From Pseudomonas pharyngis (GTDB lineage: Bacteria > Pseudomonadota > Gammaproteobacteria > Pseudomonadales > Pseudomonadaceae), in contig NZ_BQID01000001.1 in assembly GCF_021602345.1 (NCBI RefSeq), forward strand, positions 248,001 through 312,000: a DNA stretch of 64,000 bases. Reading direction: 5' to 3'. Position numbers and translations under genes: made by a program. The notes beneath the pieces are model-generated. The model had not been told where the DNA came from. It saw only the letters and a program-made list of their open reading frames with translations, and made no database searches. This document shows, piece after piece, positions 36,763 to 45,898 of this stretch. Position 1 is the first letter of the stretch. Every line of letters starts with the position of its first letter.

Positions 36763-37715
36763 GCGCCCTCGCCCCGAAGCCGGTCTTTCAGTTCACCCTG
36801 AGCGACTGGAACACCCGCGCCTCGGTCCGCACCAGCCCCCACGATTACCACTTGCCGGACAACGTGCAGGAACAACTGGAGACCCGGCACTGGTTTCCGC
36901 CGGCGTTCCTGCCCTATCTGGCCCACCCGTCTATTGAAGCAGCGGGCCGTTCGATGCTGCATCGGCTCACGGCCCGACATCTGGTGCATTTTCTCGACTA
37001 CACCACGTTGCTCGAACACCGGATCGTCAATCGCGCCGTCGAAACCATCGTGCATGGCGAGCTTCCGGTCGCGGTGCTGGCGCCGATGAAAACCGCCGCG
37101 CTCCAGCTCTACACCGACGAGGGCTATCACGCGCTGTTTTCCAGTCAGGTGGCGGAGCAGATCGCCAGCCTCTACGCCATCACCGGGCGCCCGGTCATGC
37201 CCAGACGAATCACCCGGATGAACCTGCTGATTGCTCGCACCAGTCAGGAGCAGCGGCCGCTGGCGTGCTTTCTTCTGGGTTTCGTCTCGGAAACCATCAT
37301 TGCCCGTGAACTGCTGGATGTCTGCCGCGACAGTCTGGTGTCCGGTGTCAACGACATGCTGCGCGATCACCTCACCGATGAAGCCCGCCACAGCCGGTAT
37401 TTCACAGAAGTGTTCCACTACCTCTGGTTGCACCTGAACCCGCGACAGCGAACGTTTACCGCGACGACCTTGCTCGACATTCTGCAAATTTTCTTCGAAG
37501 TGGATGAGCACTGGCTCCAGGAAAGCCTCGGTGGCGCGGGCATTGCAAACACCACGGTGGTGGACATTCTCGCCACGATGACAACGACCCAGGCCAGTCG
37601 GCGGCGGGCACGCGCCGGCAGCCTCGCCACACTGAGCGCGTTGAAGAAAGCCGGTTTTTTCGCCGAACCTCAAAACCAGACACTTTTTGCCAGGGCAGGA
37701 CTGATCGATGGATGA
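36759..37715 (+). CDS. AurF-like non-haem diiron oxygenase
   Basis: A 318-residue helical protein that fits the p-aminobenzoate N-oxygenase (AurF) family. All seven metal ligands can be placed with near-identical spacing to AurF: E86, E121 and H124 (DEGYH), E178 (VSETI), H204, E208 and H211 (HLTDEARH). AurF relatives turn amines into hydroxylamines or nitro groups, and some act in natural product pathways such as obafluorin and the pvf-type pathways. The substrate here is unknown; the 23-residue peptide or a piece of it is one candidate. The start overlaps the dehydrogenase stop (ATGA) and the end overlaps the exporter gene by eight bases. Confidence 0.85.
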   Translation: MSALAPKPVFQFTLSDWNTRASVRTSPHDYHLPDNVQEQLETRHWFPPAFLPYLAHPSIEAAGRSMLHRLTARHLVHFLDYTTLLEHRIVNRAVETIVHGELPVAVLAPMKTAALQLYTDEGYHALFSSQVAEQIASLYAITGRPVMPRRITRMNLLIARTSQEQRPLACFLLGFVSETIIARELLDVCRDSLVSGVNDMLRDHLTDEARHSRYFTEVFHYLWLHLNPRQRTFTATTLLDILQIFFEVDEHWLQESLGGAGIANTTVVDILATMTTTQASRRRARAGSLATLSALKKAGFFAEPQNQTLFARAGLIDG

Positions 37716-38925
37716 CGGACAATCTGTGGTGACTCCGCGACAGCGGCGCGGGGCTGTCAGCCTCCTGCTGGCAATGGTGTTGCTCGGCGTCTTCCCGCTG
37801 GATGTCCTGCTGCCTTCGTTCCCGGCGCTGGCCGAACACTTTGGCCGCACCCCGGCGGACATCGCCCTGTCGATCAGCCTGTTCGCTGTCGGGATTGCCT
37901 TCGCCCAGCTGTTGATCGGTCCATTGTCGGATGTGATCGGACGCAAAGGCCTGCTGCTCGCCGGCATGAGCGCGTCTATGATCGGCGCCTTGGGGTGCGT
38001 GATGACCTCGGACTATTCGCTGTTCCTGATGTTTCGGGTGGTGCAGGCGCTGGGTTGCGGTTGCTTCGTGCTATCACAAGCGCTGGTGCAGGACCTGTTC
38101 GAAGGCGAGGAGCGTAATCGCTTGCGGATCCTGATGGTCACCGCCACCGGAATTTTCATCTCGGTATCGCCTCTTGCCGGTACCTTTCTTCAGGCAACGC
38201 TGGGCTGGCGCGGCAGCTTCTGGGTGTTTACCGCGCTGTCCGCCATCGTGCTGCTAAAGGCCTGGTGGTTTCTGGACAACAGCCGGCCGGCAGCCCGGGG
38301 CACACCCACCCACTTTCTGAAGGCTTACCGACGGGTACTGGGAGATTTCGACTTCGTCGGTTACTGGCTGATTTCGGCCTTTGCCTTCGCCTGTCACTTT
38401 TCCTTCATCGTGATTTCGCCGCTGATTTTCATGGACCGCCTGCAACTGTCCGCTTATGACTTCTCGCTGTTCCTGCTGATCTACGGCGCGGCGTATATAG
38501 TCGGGGGCATCCTGGCCAGCGTGCTGAGCAGGCGGATCAACGGTGGCCAGCAGATTATCGTCGGGTTGAGCCTGATCCTGTTCGCCGGCCTGAGCATGCT
38601 CTATCTGTCATCGAACTTCGCGCTGACCCCGGCCACGGTATTGATCCCGATGCTGATCTGCACCGCCGGCACCACCATCGCCCGGCCCGCAGCTACCTCG
38701 CGGGCGATGAGTCTGTTTCCCGAAAATGCCGGCACGTCGGCATCCGCCGGCAGCACGCTGATCTTCATTTGCGGCGGGCTGATCAGTGCGCTGATCAGTC
38801 TGAGCCCTGCCAACCTGCAATCCACGCTGGGCTACAGCTTCGTGATGCTCAGTGGGGTGGCACTGGCATTGAACGCCCGAATCAGTCGGCGCAGCGATCT
38901 TGTGGGGCAACCGGACAGCGATTAA
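37708..38925 (+). CDS. MFS drug-resistance transporter, Bcr/CflA type
   Basis: A 405-residue protein with about twelve transmembrane helices. The loop 2-3 motif is GPLSDVIGRKGLLLAG (about 71-86), and the early helix carries DVLLPSFPALAEHFG, typical of proton-driven Bcr/CflA exporters. It overlaps the oxygenase gene by eight bases and ends the cassette, so it probably exports, and gives resistance to, the cassette's product. Confidence 0.9.
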   Translation: MDDGQSVVTPRQRRGAVSLLLAMVLLGVFPLDVLLPSFPALAEHFGRTPADIALSISLFAVGIAFAQLLIGPLSDVIGRKGLLLAGMSASMIGALGCVMTSDYSLFLMFRVVQALGCGCFVLSQALVQDLFEGEERNRLRILMVTATGIFISVSPLAGTFLQATLGWRGSFWVFTALSAIVLLKAWWFLDNSRPAARGTPTHFLKAYRRVLGDFDFVGYWLISAFAFACHFSFIVISPLIFMDRLQLSAYDFSLFLLIYGAAYIVGGILASVLSRRINGGQQIIVGLSLILFAGLSMLYLSSNFALTPATVLIPMLICTAGTTIARPAATSRAMSLFPENAGTSASAGSTLIFICGGLISALISLSPANLQSTLGYSFVMLSGVALALNARISRRSDLVGQPDSD

Positions 38926-39180
38926 CCCTGCCGGTCGTCATCCCGCACGCTTCGTCAGCACTGGAACAACGTTTTGCGCCATTCCCTCCTGACGCCAGCG
39001 GTGTAGAATCGCGAGATTCATCGCCATTCATCCCCGGCGGGTTTATGAGCTCAGACTGAGACCAGCGGCGATCCCGCAACGTCATCGGCAACATCAGGAC
39101 ACACGGCCATTTCTGAGTGTTCCAGACGTCAATAGAAGCTCACTCCCCTTTGATACCTGATTAGCCGCCCGGAGTGCTCC
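38926..39180 (+). other. Intergenic region upstream of ilvD
   Basis: 255 bases without an ORF of coding character. A TAGAAT at 39004-39009 could be a -10 box, overlapping the small palindrome GAATC-GCGA-GATTC (39006-39019). No obvious branched-chain leader peptide with Leu/Ile/Val codon runs is visible. Confidence 0.45.
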
Positions 39181-41022
39181 ATGCCAGATTACCGCTCGAA
39201 AACATCCACCCACGGCCGCAACATGGCCGGCGCCCGCGCATTGTGGCGCGCCACCGGGATGAAAGATGACGACTTCAAGAAGCCGATCATCGCCATTGCC
39301 AACTCCTTCACCCAGTTCGTACCGGGCCACGTTCACCTGAAGGACCTGGGCCAGCTGGTTGCCCGTGAGATCGAACGCGCTGGCGGCGTTGCAAAGGAAT
39401 TCAACACCATCGCCGTGGACGACGGCATCGCCATGGGCCACGACGGCATGCTCTATTCGCTGCCGAGCCGCGAGATCATCGCCGACTCCGTCGAGTACAT
39501 GGTCAACGCCCACTGCGCCGACGCCATCGTCTGCATCTCGAACTGCGACAAGATCACCCCGGGCATGCTGATGGCCGCTCTGCGCCTGAACATCCCGGTG
39601 ATCTTCGTCTCCGGCGGCCCGATGGAAGCCGGCAAGACCAAACTGGCCAGCCACGGTCTCGACCTGGTCGACGCCATGGTCATTGCCGCCGACTCCAGCG
39701 CCTCTGACGAGAAGGTTGCCGAGTACGAGCGCAGCGCCTGCCCGACCTGCGGTTCGTGCTCCGGCATGTTCACCGCCAACTCGATGAACTGCCTGACCGA
39801 AGCCCTGGGCCTCGCATTGCCGGGCAACGGTTCGACCCTGGCCACCCACAGCGATCGCGAACAGCTGTTCCTGCAGGCCGGCCGCACCATCGTCGAGCTG
39901 TGCAAACGCTACTACGGCGAGAACGACGAGTCGGTACTGCCGCGCAACATCGCCAACTTCAAGGCGTTCGAGAACGCGATGATGCTCGACATCGCCATGG
40001 GCGGTTCGACCAACACCATCCTGCATTTGCTGGCCGCTGCCCAGGAAGCCGAAATCGACTTCGACCTGCGTGACATCGATCGTCTGTCGCGCAAGGTGCC
40101 GCAACTGTGCAAAGTTGCGCCGAACATCCAGAAGTACCACATGGAAGACGTGCACCGCGCCGGCGGCATCTTCAGCATCCTCGGTTCGCTGGCCCGTGGC
40201 GGCCTGCTGCACACCGACCTGCCGACCGTGCACAGCCGCAGCATGGAAGAAGCCATCGCCAAGTGGGACATCACCCAGACCGACGATGAAGCCGTGCACC
40301 ATTTCTTCAAGGCAGGCCCGGCGGGCATTCCGACGCAAACCGCGTTCAGCCAGTCAACCCGTTGGGAAACCCTGGACGACGACCGTGAAAACGGCTGCAT
40401 CCGCAGCTTCGAACACGCCTATTCGAAAGAAGGTGGCCTGGCCGTGCTGTACGGCAACATCGCCCTGGACGGCTGCGTGGTGAAAACCGCCGGCGTCGAC
40501 GAGTCGATCCATGTGTTCGAGGGCAACGCGAAGATCTTCGAAAGCCAGGACAGCGCGGTACGTGGCATCCTCGCCGACGAAGTGAAGGAAGGCGACATCG
40601 TCATCATTCGCTACGAAGGCCCGAAAGGCGGTCCGGGCATGCAGGAAATGCTCTACCCGACCTCGTACCTGAAATCCAAAGGCCTGGGCAAAGCCTGCGC
40701 CCTGCTGACCGACGGCCGTTTCTCCGGCGGTACTTCCGGTCTGTCCATCGGCCACGCTTCGCCAGAGGCTGCAGCCGGTGGCGCGATCGGTCTGGTACAG
40801 GACGGCGACAAGGTGCTGATCGACATTCCAAACCGCTCGATCAACCTGTTGATCAGCGACGAAGAACTGGCGGCACGCCGTGTCGAGCAGGACAAGAAAG
40901 GCTGGAAACCGGTCGAACAGCGTCCACGCAAAGTGACCACTGCCCTCAAGGCCTACGCCCTGCTGGCGACCAGCGCCGACAAGGGTGCGGTGCGCAACAA
41001 GGCGATGCTCGACGGGCTGTAA
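39181..41022 (+). CDS. ilvD: Dihydroxy-acid dehydratase
   Basis: Dehydrates dihydroxy acids in isoleucine and valine synthesis. The 613-residue protein has the usual [18 protein letters not shown] start. The cluster cysteines lie in [10 protein letters not shown] and [20 protein letters not shown], and [15 protein letters not shown] is near the end. Length and motifs match the E. coli-type enzyme. A terminator follows. Confidence 0.97.
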   Translation: MPDYRSKTSTHGRNMAGARALWRATGMKDDDFKKPIIAIANSFTQFVPGHVHLKDLGQLVAREIERAGGVAKEFNTIAVDDGIAMGHDGMLYSLPSREIIADSVEYMVNAHCADAIVCISNCDKITPGMLMAALRLNIPVIFVSGGPMEAGKTKLASHGLDLVDAMVIAADSSASDEKVAEYERSACPTCGSCSGMFTANSMNCLTEALGLALPGNGSTLATHSDREQLFLQAGRTIVELCKRYYGENDESVLPRNIANFKAFENAMMLDIAMGGSTNTILHLLAAAQEAEIDFDLRDIDRLSRKVPQLCKVAPNIQKYHMEDVHRAGGIFSILGSLARGGLLHTDLPTVHSRSMEEAIAKWDITQTDDEAVHHFFKAGPAGIPTQTAFSQSTRWETLDDDRENGCIRSFEHAYSKEGGLAVLYGNIALDGCVVKTAGVDESIHVFEGNAKIFESQDSAVRGILADEVKEGDIVIIRYEGPKGGPGMQEMLYPTSYLKSKGLGKACALLTDGRFSGGTSGLSIGHASPEAAAGGAIGLVQDGDKVLIDIPNRSINLLISDEELAARRVEQDKKGWKPVEQRPRKVTTALKAYALLATSADKGAVRNKAMLDGL

Positions 41023-41040
41023 GCGTCAAATCGCAGAAAC

Positions 41041-41074
41041 AAAAATGCCCCGCCAAGTGCGGGGCATTTTTTTT
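41041..41074 (+). terminator. Rho-independent terminator after ilvD
   Basis: ATGCCCCGC (41045-41053) pairs with GCGGGGCAT (41059-41067) around CAAGT, flanked by A and T runs, so it can work in both directions. Confidence 0.9.
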
Positions 41075-41087
41075 GCCTTCAGGTTTT

Positions 41088-41133
41088 GATCGTTCCCACG
41101 CGGACGGTTCAACGCCTCGACGTGGGAACGATC
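41088..41133. repeat. Inverted repeat GATCGTTCCCACG
   Basis: The 13-mer at 41088-41100 is repeated exactly inverted at 41121-41133 around a 20-base centre. The motif is a familiar Pseudomonas intergenic repeat type. It lies between convergent ilvD and pchP. Confidence 0.7.
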
Positions 41134-41143
41134 ACCGTAGCAA

Positions 41144-42205
41144 TTACTGGATTTCCTCAGGTTTGACGATCACCCAGTTCTTGTCCGCCGTCACCGGCAA
41201 GCCTTCTTTCGCCTGGGCCGCCGCGTGCTTGGCCATCATGCCCTGAATCTGGGTCATGTATTTGTCCTTGCGGTTGACCCACAAGTGAATGCCGCCCTTC
41301 GCCACGTCCACATCGTGGAACAGCATGTAGCCGTCGCTGGTCGGCGTGTCGCCCCCCACCAGTACCGGTTTTTTCCATTCGTCGATGTAGGTCAGGATCG
41401 CCGCGTGCTTGCCGGCCATCCAGGTCGCCGGGGTCCACAGGTACGGGGTCAGTTCGAGGCCGAGGTTGGCTTTCTCGTCATATTTGCCGGCAGTGATCTG
41501 CTTGCGCGCGGTGGTCAGCTCGCCGGTGTCGCGGTTCTTCAGCAAGGTGGTCACGCCGATCACGTTCTGCGGTTTGACGTTGTAGCCATACTTCGGATCG
41601 GCCGCGACCATGCGCACCAGTTCTTCGGAGGCGGCGGTCATCACGTAGACCTCGATGCCGTTCTCCATCAGTTTGTTGTACAGCTCTTTCTGGCCAGTGA
41701 AGATCTTCGGCGGATTCACATCCAGATTCTTGACCACGTCACCTTCGTAATAGGTCGCCGGCACCGGTTTGCCCGAGGCCATCAGCTCATCGACGTAGCC
41801 CTTGAGTTCCTTGAGGGTGAAGCCGGAAAACACCTGAGCCACCCATGGATAGCAGACCATGTCGTCGACTTCGCAGAGGCGGTAGTAGTAGCTGAACAGG
41901 CTTTCCTTGTGGTCGGCCGTGTCCTTGAACGGCATCAGTTTCAGGGAGGGGTCGAGCTTGTCGCGGGTGATCAGGCCCTTGTTTTCCATGAACGGCAGCA
42001 ACGACTCTTCGAGGTCGTAGCGGTAACTGGTGTTGTCCATGTCGAACACCGCGTAGTTACCCTTGTTGGCGTTGGCGGCGATCATCGCGTCCAATGCCTT
42101 GGCCTGATCCGCCGGCCAGTGCTTCAGGTCGGTGGCGAATGCCTGAGTGGCCAGGCCCATCCCCACAGTCAGTGCGACAGCCAGAAATTTCGGTGTGAAC
42201 TTCAT
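41144..42205 (-). CDS. pchP: Phosphorylcholine phosphatase (HAD family)
   Basis: A 353-residue periplasmic enzyme that releases phosphate from phosphorylcholine. A signal peptide covers about 1-25 (ATQAFAT). HAD motif I is FDMDNTS (D55 and D57), motif II is in MTAASEEL, and motif IV reads GGDTPTSDGYM. These agree with P. aeruginosa PchP as I remember it, where motif IV is GDTPDSD. With choline uptake this would supply phosphate and choline from host or plant lipids. It is transcribed away from the cystine transporter gene. Confidence 0.9.
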   Translation of the reverse strand: MKFTPKFLAVALTVGMGLATQAFATDLKHWPADQAKALDAMIAANANKGNYAVFDMDNTSYRYDLEESLLPFMENKGLITRDKLDPSLKLMPFKDTADHKESLFSYYYRLCEVDDMVCYPWVAQVFSGFTLKELKGYVDELMASGKPVPATYYEGDVVKNLDVNPPKIFTGQKELYNKLMENGIEVYVMTAASEELVRMVAADPKYGYNVKPQNVIGVTTLLKNRDTGELTTARKQITAGKYDEKANLGLELTPYLWTPATWMAGKHAAILTYIDEWKKPVLVGGDTPTSDGYMLFHDVDVAKGGIHLWVNRKDKYMTQIQGMMAKHAAAQAKEGLPVTADKNWVIVKPEEIQ

Positions 42206-42446
42206 TGGCGCTTTCTCCCTGGGTCAAAGAAATCGACGCTAACAAATATGTGTGACAGTCCTCGTCTGTCAGCGACCGTCCACGTCCGTTTCGCGCCAGC
42301 TGCATCCCCGAGAGCGACACCCGCTTATTCCAAAAACGACGGACGACCTTTGATTTCGGTATTAAATCATTGCAAATCAAGCTGTTAGGCTTGCCGGTTC
42401 GCAGCAGCCCCGGAAGGCTGTTGGCACAGTCTTTTCTGGAGTCCTC
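42206..42446. other. Divergent intergenic region, pchP / tcyP
   Basis: About 240 bases. Near tcyP, CAGCAGCC and GGCTGTTG form an imperfect hairpin at about 42403-42423. A TGGCAC lies beside it but lacks the GC of a sigma-54 -12 element. I see no ORF or RNA gene. Confidence 0.4.
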
Positions 42447-43838
42447 ATGAATCTGTCCCTGATTCTCAACCTGCTGGTGTTCCTCGCCCTGCTTTTTGGT
42501 CTGGCGCAAACCCGTCACACCACGTGGAGCCTGGCAAAAAAAGTCCTGCTCGCGCTGGTGCTGGGTGTGGCATTCGGCGTCGCGCTGCACACGATTTACG
42601 GCGCCGGCAACCCAGTGCTGAAAGCCTCGCTCGGCTGGTTCGATCTGGTCGGCAACGGTTATGTGCAACTGCTGCAAATGATCGTGATCCCGCTGGTATT
42701 CGCCTCGATCCTCAGCGCCGTGGCCCGTCTGCACAACGCTTCTTCGCTGGGCAAGATCAGCTTCCTGACCATCGGCACGCTGCTGTTCACCACCGCGATT
42801 GCGGCGCTGATCGGCATCGGCCTGACCAACCTGTTCGGCCTGACCGCCGAAGGCCTGGTCGCCGGCACTCAGGAAATGGCCCGTCTGCAAACCATTCAGA
42901 CCGACTACGCCGGCAAGGTCGCCGACCTGAATGTGCCGCAACTGCTGCTGTCGTTCATCCCGCAGAACCCGTTCGCCGACCTGGCGCGGGCCAAACCGAC
43001 CTCGATCATCAGCGTGGTGATCTTCGCCGCGTTCCTGGGGGTTGCCGCGCTGCAACTGCTCAAGGATGACGTCGAGAAAGGTCAGAAAGTGATCAACGCC
43101 ATCGACACCCTGCAAGCCTGGGTGATGCGTCTGGTGCGTCTGGTGATGAAGCTGACCCCTTACGGCGTGCTGGCGCTGATGACCAAAGTGGTGGCCGGTT
43201 CCAACCTGCAGGACATCATCAAGCTCGGCAGTTTCGTCGTGGTGTCGTACCTCGGCCTGGGCCTGATGTTCGTGGTGCACGGCCTGCTGGTGTCGGCGGC
43301 CGGGATCAACCCGCTGCGTTTCTTCCGCAAGATCTGGCCGGTGCTGACCTTCGCGTTCACCAGCCGCTCCAGCGCCGCGAGCATCCCGCTGAGCATCGAA
43401 GCGCAAACCCGTCGTCTGGGCATTCCGCAATCGGTGGCAAGCTTCGCCGCATCGTTCGGTGCGACCATCGGCCAGAACGGCTGCGCCGGCCTGTACCCGG
43501 CGATGCTGGCGGTGATGGTTGCGCCAACCGTCGGCATCAACCCGCTGGATCCGCTGTGGATCGCGACGCTGGTGGCGATTGTTACCTTAAGTTCGGCCGG
43601 TGTGGCGGGCGTGGGTGGCGGTGCGACCTTCGCCGCGCTGATCGTGCTGCCGGCCATGGGCTTGCCGGTTTCGCTGGTGGCGTTGCTGATTTCGGTCGAG
43701 CCGCTGATCGACATGGGTCGCACGGCGCTGAACGTGAGTGGTTCGATCACGGCCGGTGCGATTACCAGCCAGGTGATGCAGCAGACCGACAAGGCACTGC
43801 TGGATGCCGATGAGCATGCGGAACTGGCTCAGGCTTGA
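42447..43838 (+). CDS. tcyP: L-cystine transporter, dicarboxylate/cation symporter family
   Basis: A 463-residue membrane protein of the DAACS family, the same length as E. coli TcyP. Signatures include [23 protein letters not shown] (read 43357-43425), [16 protein letters not shown] in place of the NMDGTA motif of glutamate carriers, and [21 protein letters not shown]. The cation:cystine assignment is from these variants and overall similarity. Confidence 0.88.
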   Translation: MNLSLILNLLVFLALLFGLAQTRHTTWSLAKKVLLALVLGVAFGVALHTIYGAGNPVLKASLGWFDLVGNGYVQLLQMIVIPLVFASILSAVARLHNASSLGKISFLTIGTLLFTTAIAALIGIGLTNLFGLTAEGLVAGTQEMARLQTIQTDYAGKVADLNVPQLLLSFIPQNPFADLARAKPTSIISVVIFAAFLGVAALQLLKDDVEKGQKVINAIDTLQAWVMRLVRLVMKLTPYGVLALMTKVVAGSNLQDIIKLGSFVVVSYLGLGLMFVVHGLLVSAAGINPLRFFRKIWPVLTFAFTSRSSAASIPLSIEAQTRRLGIPQSVASFAASFGATIGQNGCAGLYPAMLAVMVAPTVGINPLDPLWIATLVAIVTLSSAGVAGVGGGATFAALIVLPAMGLPVSLVALLISVEPLIDMGRTALNVSGSITAGAITSQVMQQTDKALLDADEHAELAQA

Positions 43839-43856
43839 GTAGCGTCTGACAGACCG

Positions 43857-43922
43857 CTATCGCGAGCAGGCCCGCTCCCACAGGGATATGCATTCCAATT
43901 TGGGAGCTGGCCTGCCAGCGAG
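43857..43922. repeat. Mosaic REP doublet
   Basis: The left half (43857-43882, CGCGAGCAGGCCCGCTCCCA) belongs to one REP subtype. The right half (43899-43922, GGGAGCTGGCCTGCCAGCG) belongs to the subtype of the 57.5-kb element. The two halves are inverted but only partly complementary. Confidence 0.65.
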
Positions 43923-43926
43923 GCTC

Positions 43927-44439
43927 TTAGGCTTTTTCCCAGACTTCGAAGTTGTAAGCCGGTTTGTCGCCTTCAGCCGGATTCGGCACGTTCGACACCA
44001 GTTTCCACTGGTTCAGATCGAACTCCGGAAACCACGCATCGCCTTCCGGGCTCAGTGCCACGCGAGTCAGATACAGACGATCTGCCTGCGCCAGCCCCTG
44101 CGCATACAATTGCGCCCCGCCAATCAGCATCAATTCGTCGACGCCCTGCTCTTTCGCCCACGCTTCGGCGCGAACCACGGCCGCTTCCAGCGACGGATAG
44201 ACTTCCGCACCTTCCAGCACAAGATCCTGCTGACGGCTGACCACGATGTTCAAACGCCCCGGCAACGGGCGACCCAGCGAGTCCCAGGTCTTGCGGCCCA
44301 TGATGATCGGCTTGCCGAGCGTCGTGGCCTTGAAGTATTTGAAGTCCCCCGGCAGGTGCCAGGGCATGCTGTTGTCGACGCCGATCACACGGTTTTCACC
44401 GAGGGCTGCGATCAGGCTGAGGGGGAGTGATTTAGTCAT
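43927..44439 (-). CDS. folA: Dihydrofolate reductase
   Basis: Reduces dihydrofolate with NADPH; the target of trimethoprim. The 170-residue protein has LIAALGENRVIGVDNSMPWHLPGDFKYFK, GRKTWDSLGRPLPGR and IGGAQLYAQGL. The ATG at 44439 gives the usual N-terminus; the frame is open 22 codons further without conserved sequence. thyA, its metabolic partner, is 13 kb away on the same strand. Confidence 0.95.
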   Translation of the reverse strand: MTKSLPLSLIAALGENRVIGVDNSMPWHLPGDFKYFKATTLGKPIIMGRKTWDSLGRPLPGRLNIVVSRQQDLVLEGAEVYPSLEAAVVRAEAWAKEQGVDELMLIGGAQLYAQGLAQADRLYLTRVALSPEGDAWFPEFDLNQWKLVSNVPNPAEGDKPAYNFEVWEKA

Positions 44440-44524
44440 GCCGGCGAGGATACCAGAGCCGCCCTTACCCCGATAAGCGCCACAGCGGTTATGCTCACGG
44501 CTCAATCAAGCAACGGGATGCCGC

Positions 44525-45898
44525 GTGACTGAACTGACTTCACTGCAAAACCTCTGGCTCACCGAAACCGTGCGCCTGCGCGAAGAACACGCAGGCCCGC
44601 TGGACGATCTGGAAGCCAATCGCCTGGCCCGCGCGGCCGGCGGCGATCTGCCGGGACGCATTCAGCGCCGCGCCCTGTGGCTGGCCGAGCGCGACGGCCT
44701 GACCGCCGCGCTCAAGCACTGGTTGCAAGGCGCACGCCTCGCGCTGGTGTTGCTGGCGATCTTCGCGGTACTGAGCGGTGCCGGTCTGGCCTTCGCCGCA
44801 CTGGGCCAGACGCCGGTCAATGTGTTCTGGGCCCTGGGCAGTCTGCTCGGGCTGAACCTGATTCTGCTGCTGAGCTGGGCGCTGGGGCTGATCTTCGCTG
44901 GCGAACATGGCGCCACCCTCGGCCGCTTGTGGCTGTGGCTCAGTGAAAAACTCGCCCGCGACGCCAAGGCGGCGCAACTGGCGCCGGCCCTGCTGCTGAT
45001 GCTGCAACGCCAGAAACTCAATCGCTGGGCACTCGGTACGCTGGTCAATGGCCTGTGGTTGCTGGCGATGTTCAGCGCGCTGGTTTTGCTGCTGACCCTG
45101 ATGGCGACCCGGCGCTACGGTTTCGTCTGGGAAACCACGATTCTCAGCGCCGACACGTTCATCAACATGACCCAGGCCCTCGGCGCCTTGCCCGCGCTGC
45201 TGGGCTTCAACGTGCCGACCGTGGACATGATCCGCGCCAGCGGCGACACCGCGCTGAACATCGAAAGCGCCCGTCAGGCCTGGGCGACCTGGCTGGTCGG
45301 CGTGCTGGTAGTGTACGGCGTGCTGCCGCGTCTGCTGTTGGCGCTTTTTTGCTTCTGGCGCTGGAACAGCGGCAAGGCTGCGTTGCGCCTGGACCTGAAC
45401 CTGCCCGGCTACGCCCAACTGCGCGAACGCCTGATGCCGACCAGCGAACGCCTCGGCATCACCGACCCGGAGCCTGCGCAATTGCACCGCGTAGAAAGCA
45501 CCGTGGGCGAACACGCCAGCGACGGCGCGCTGCTCGTGGCAATCGAACTCGACGACCAACACTCATGGCCGCCGACGCTGCCGAAAAACGTCAGCAACGC
45601 CGGCATCCTCGACAGTCGGGAATCGCGCAACAAACTGCTCGAACAGCTCAGCCGCTTCCCGCCGGCGCGCCTGGCGATTGCCTGCGACCCACGGCGTTCG
45701 CCGGATCGCGGCAGCCTGGCGCTGATTGCCGAGCTGGCGCGCAACGCCGCCGCAACCCGTGTCTGGCTGTTGCAGGCGCCGCAAGGACAAGCGCTGGACG
45801 CCGAACGCCTCGGTGACTGGCACGTGGCATTGCATCAGCTGGAACTGCCGTTCGCCGATTGCGCCCCGTTGAACTGGCTGGAGCACGGACATGACTGA
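44525..45898 (+). CDS. DUF2868 membrane protein
   Basis: A 457-residue protein with a GTG start. The N-terminal 70 residues are charged and helical (LREEHAGPLDDLEANRLARAA). Four or more hydrophobic segments follow between about 75 and 285, and then a soluble C-terminal domain. It overlaps the DUF3482 GTPase gene by eight bases, the standard pairing of these two families. The function is unknown. Confidence 0.85.
   Translation: MTELTSLQNLWLTETVRLREEHAGPLDDLEANRLARAAGGDLPGRIQRRALWLAERDGLTAALKHWLQGARLALVLLAIFAVLSGAGLAFAALGQTPVNVFWALGSLLGLNLILLLSWALGLIFAGEHGATLGRLWLWLSEKLARDAKAAQLAPALLLMLQRQKLNRWALGTLVNGLWLLAMFSALVLLLTLMATRRYGFVWETTILSADTFINMTQALGALPALLGFNVPTVDMIRASGDTALNIESARQAWATWLVGVLVVYGVLPRLLLALFCFWRWNSGKAALRLDLNLPGYAQLRERLMPTSERLGITDPEPAQLHRVESTVGEHASDGALLVAIELDDQHSWPPTLPKNVSNAGILDSRESRNKLLEQLSRFPPARLAIACDPRRSPDRGSLALIAELARNAAATRVWLLQAPQGQALDAERLGDWHVALHQLELPFADCAPLNWLEHGHD

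Noticed and set aside
42420-42440. Possible sigma-54 promoter (TGGCAC) before tcyP
   Set aside because: The -12 element lacks the invariant GC at the required spacing.
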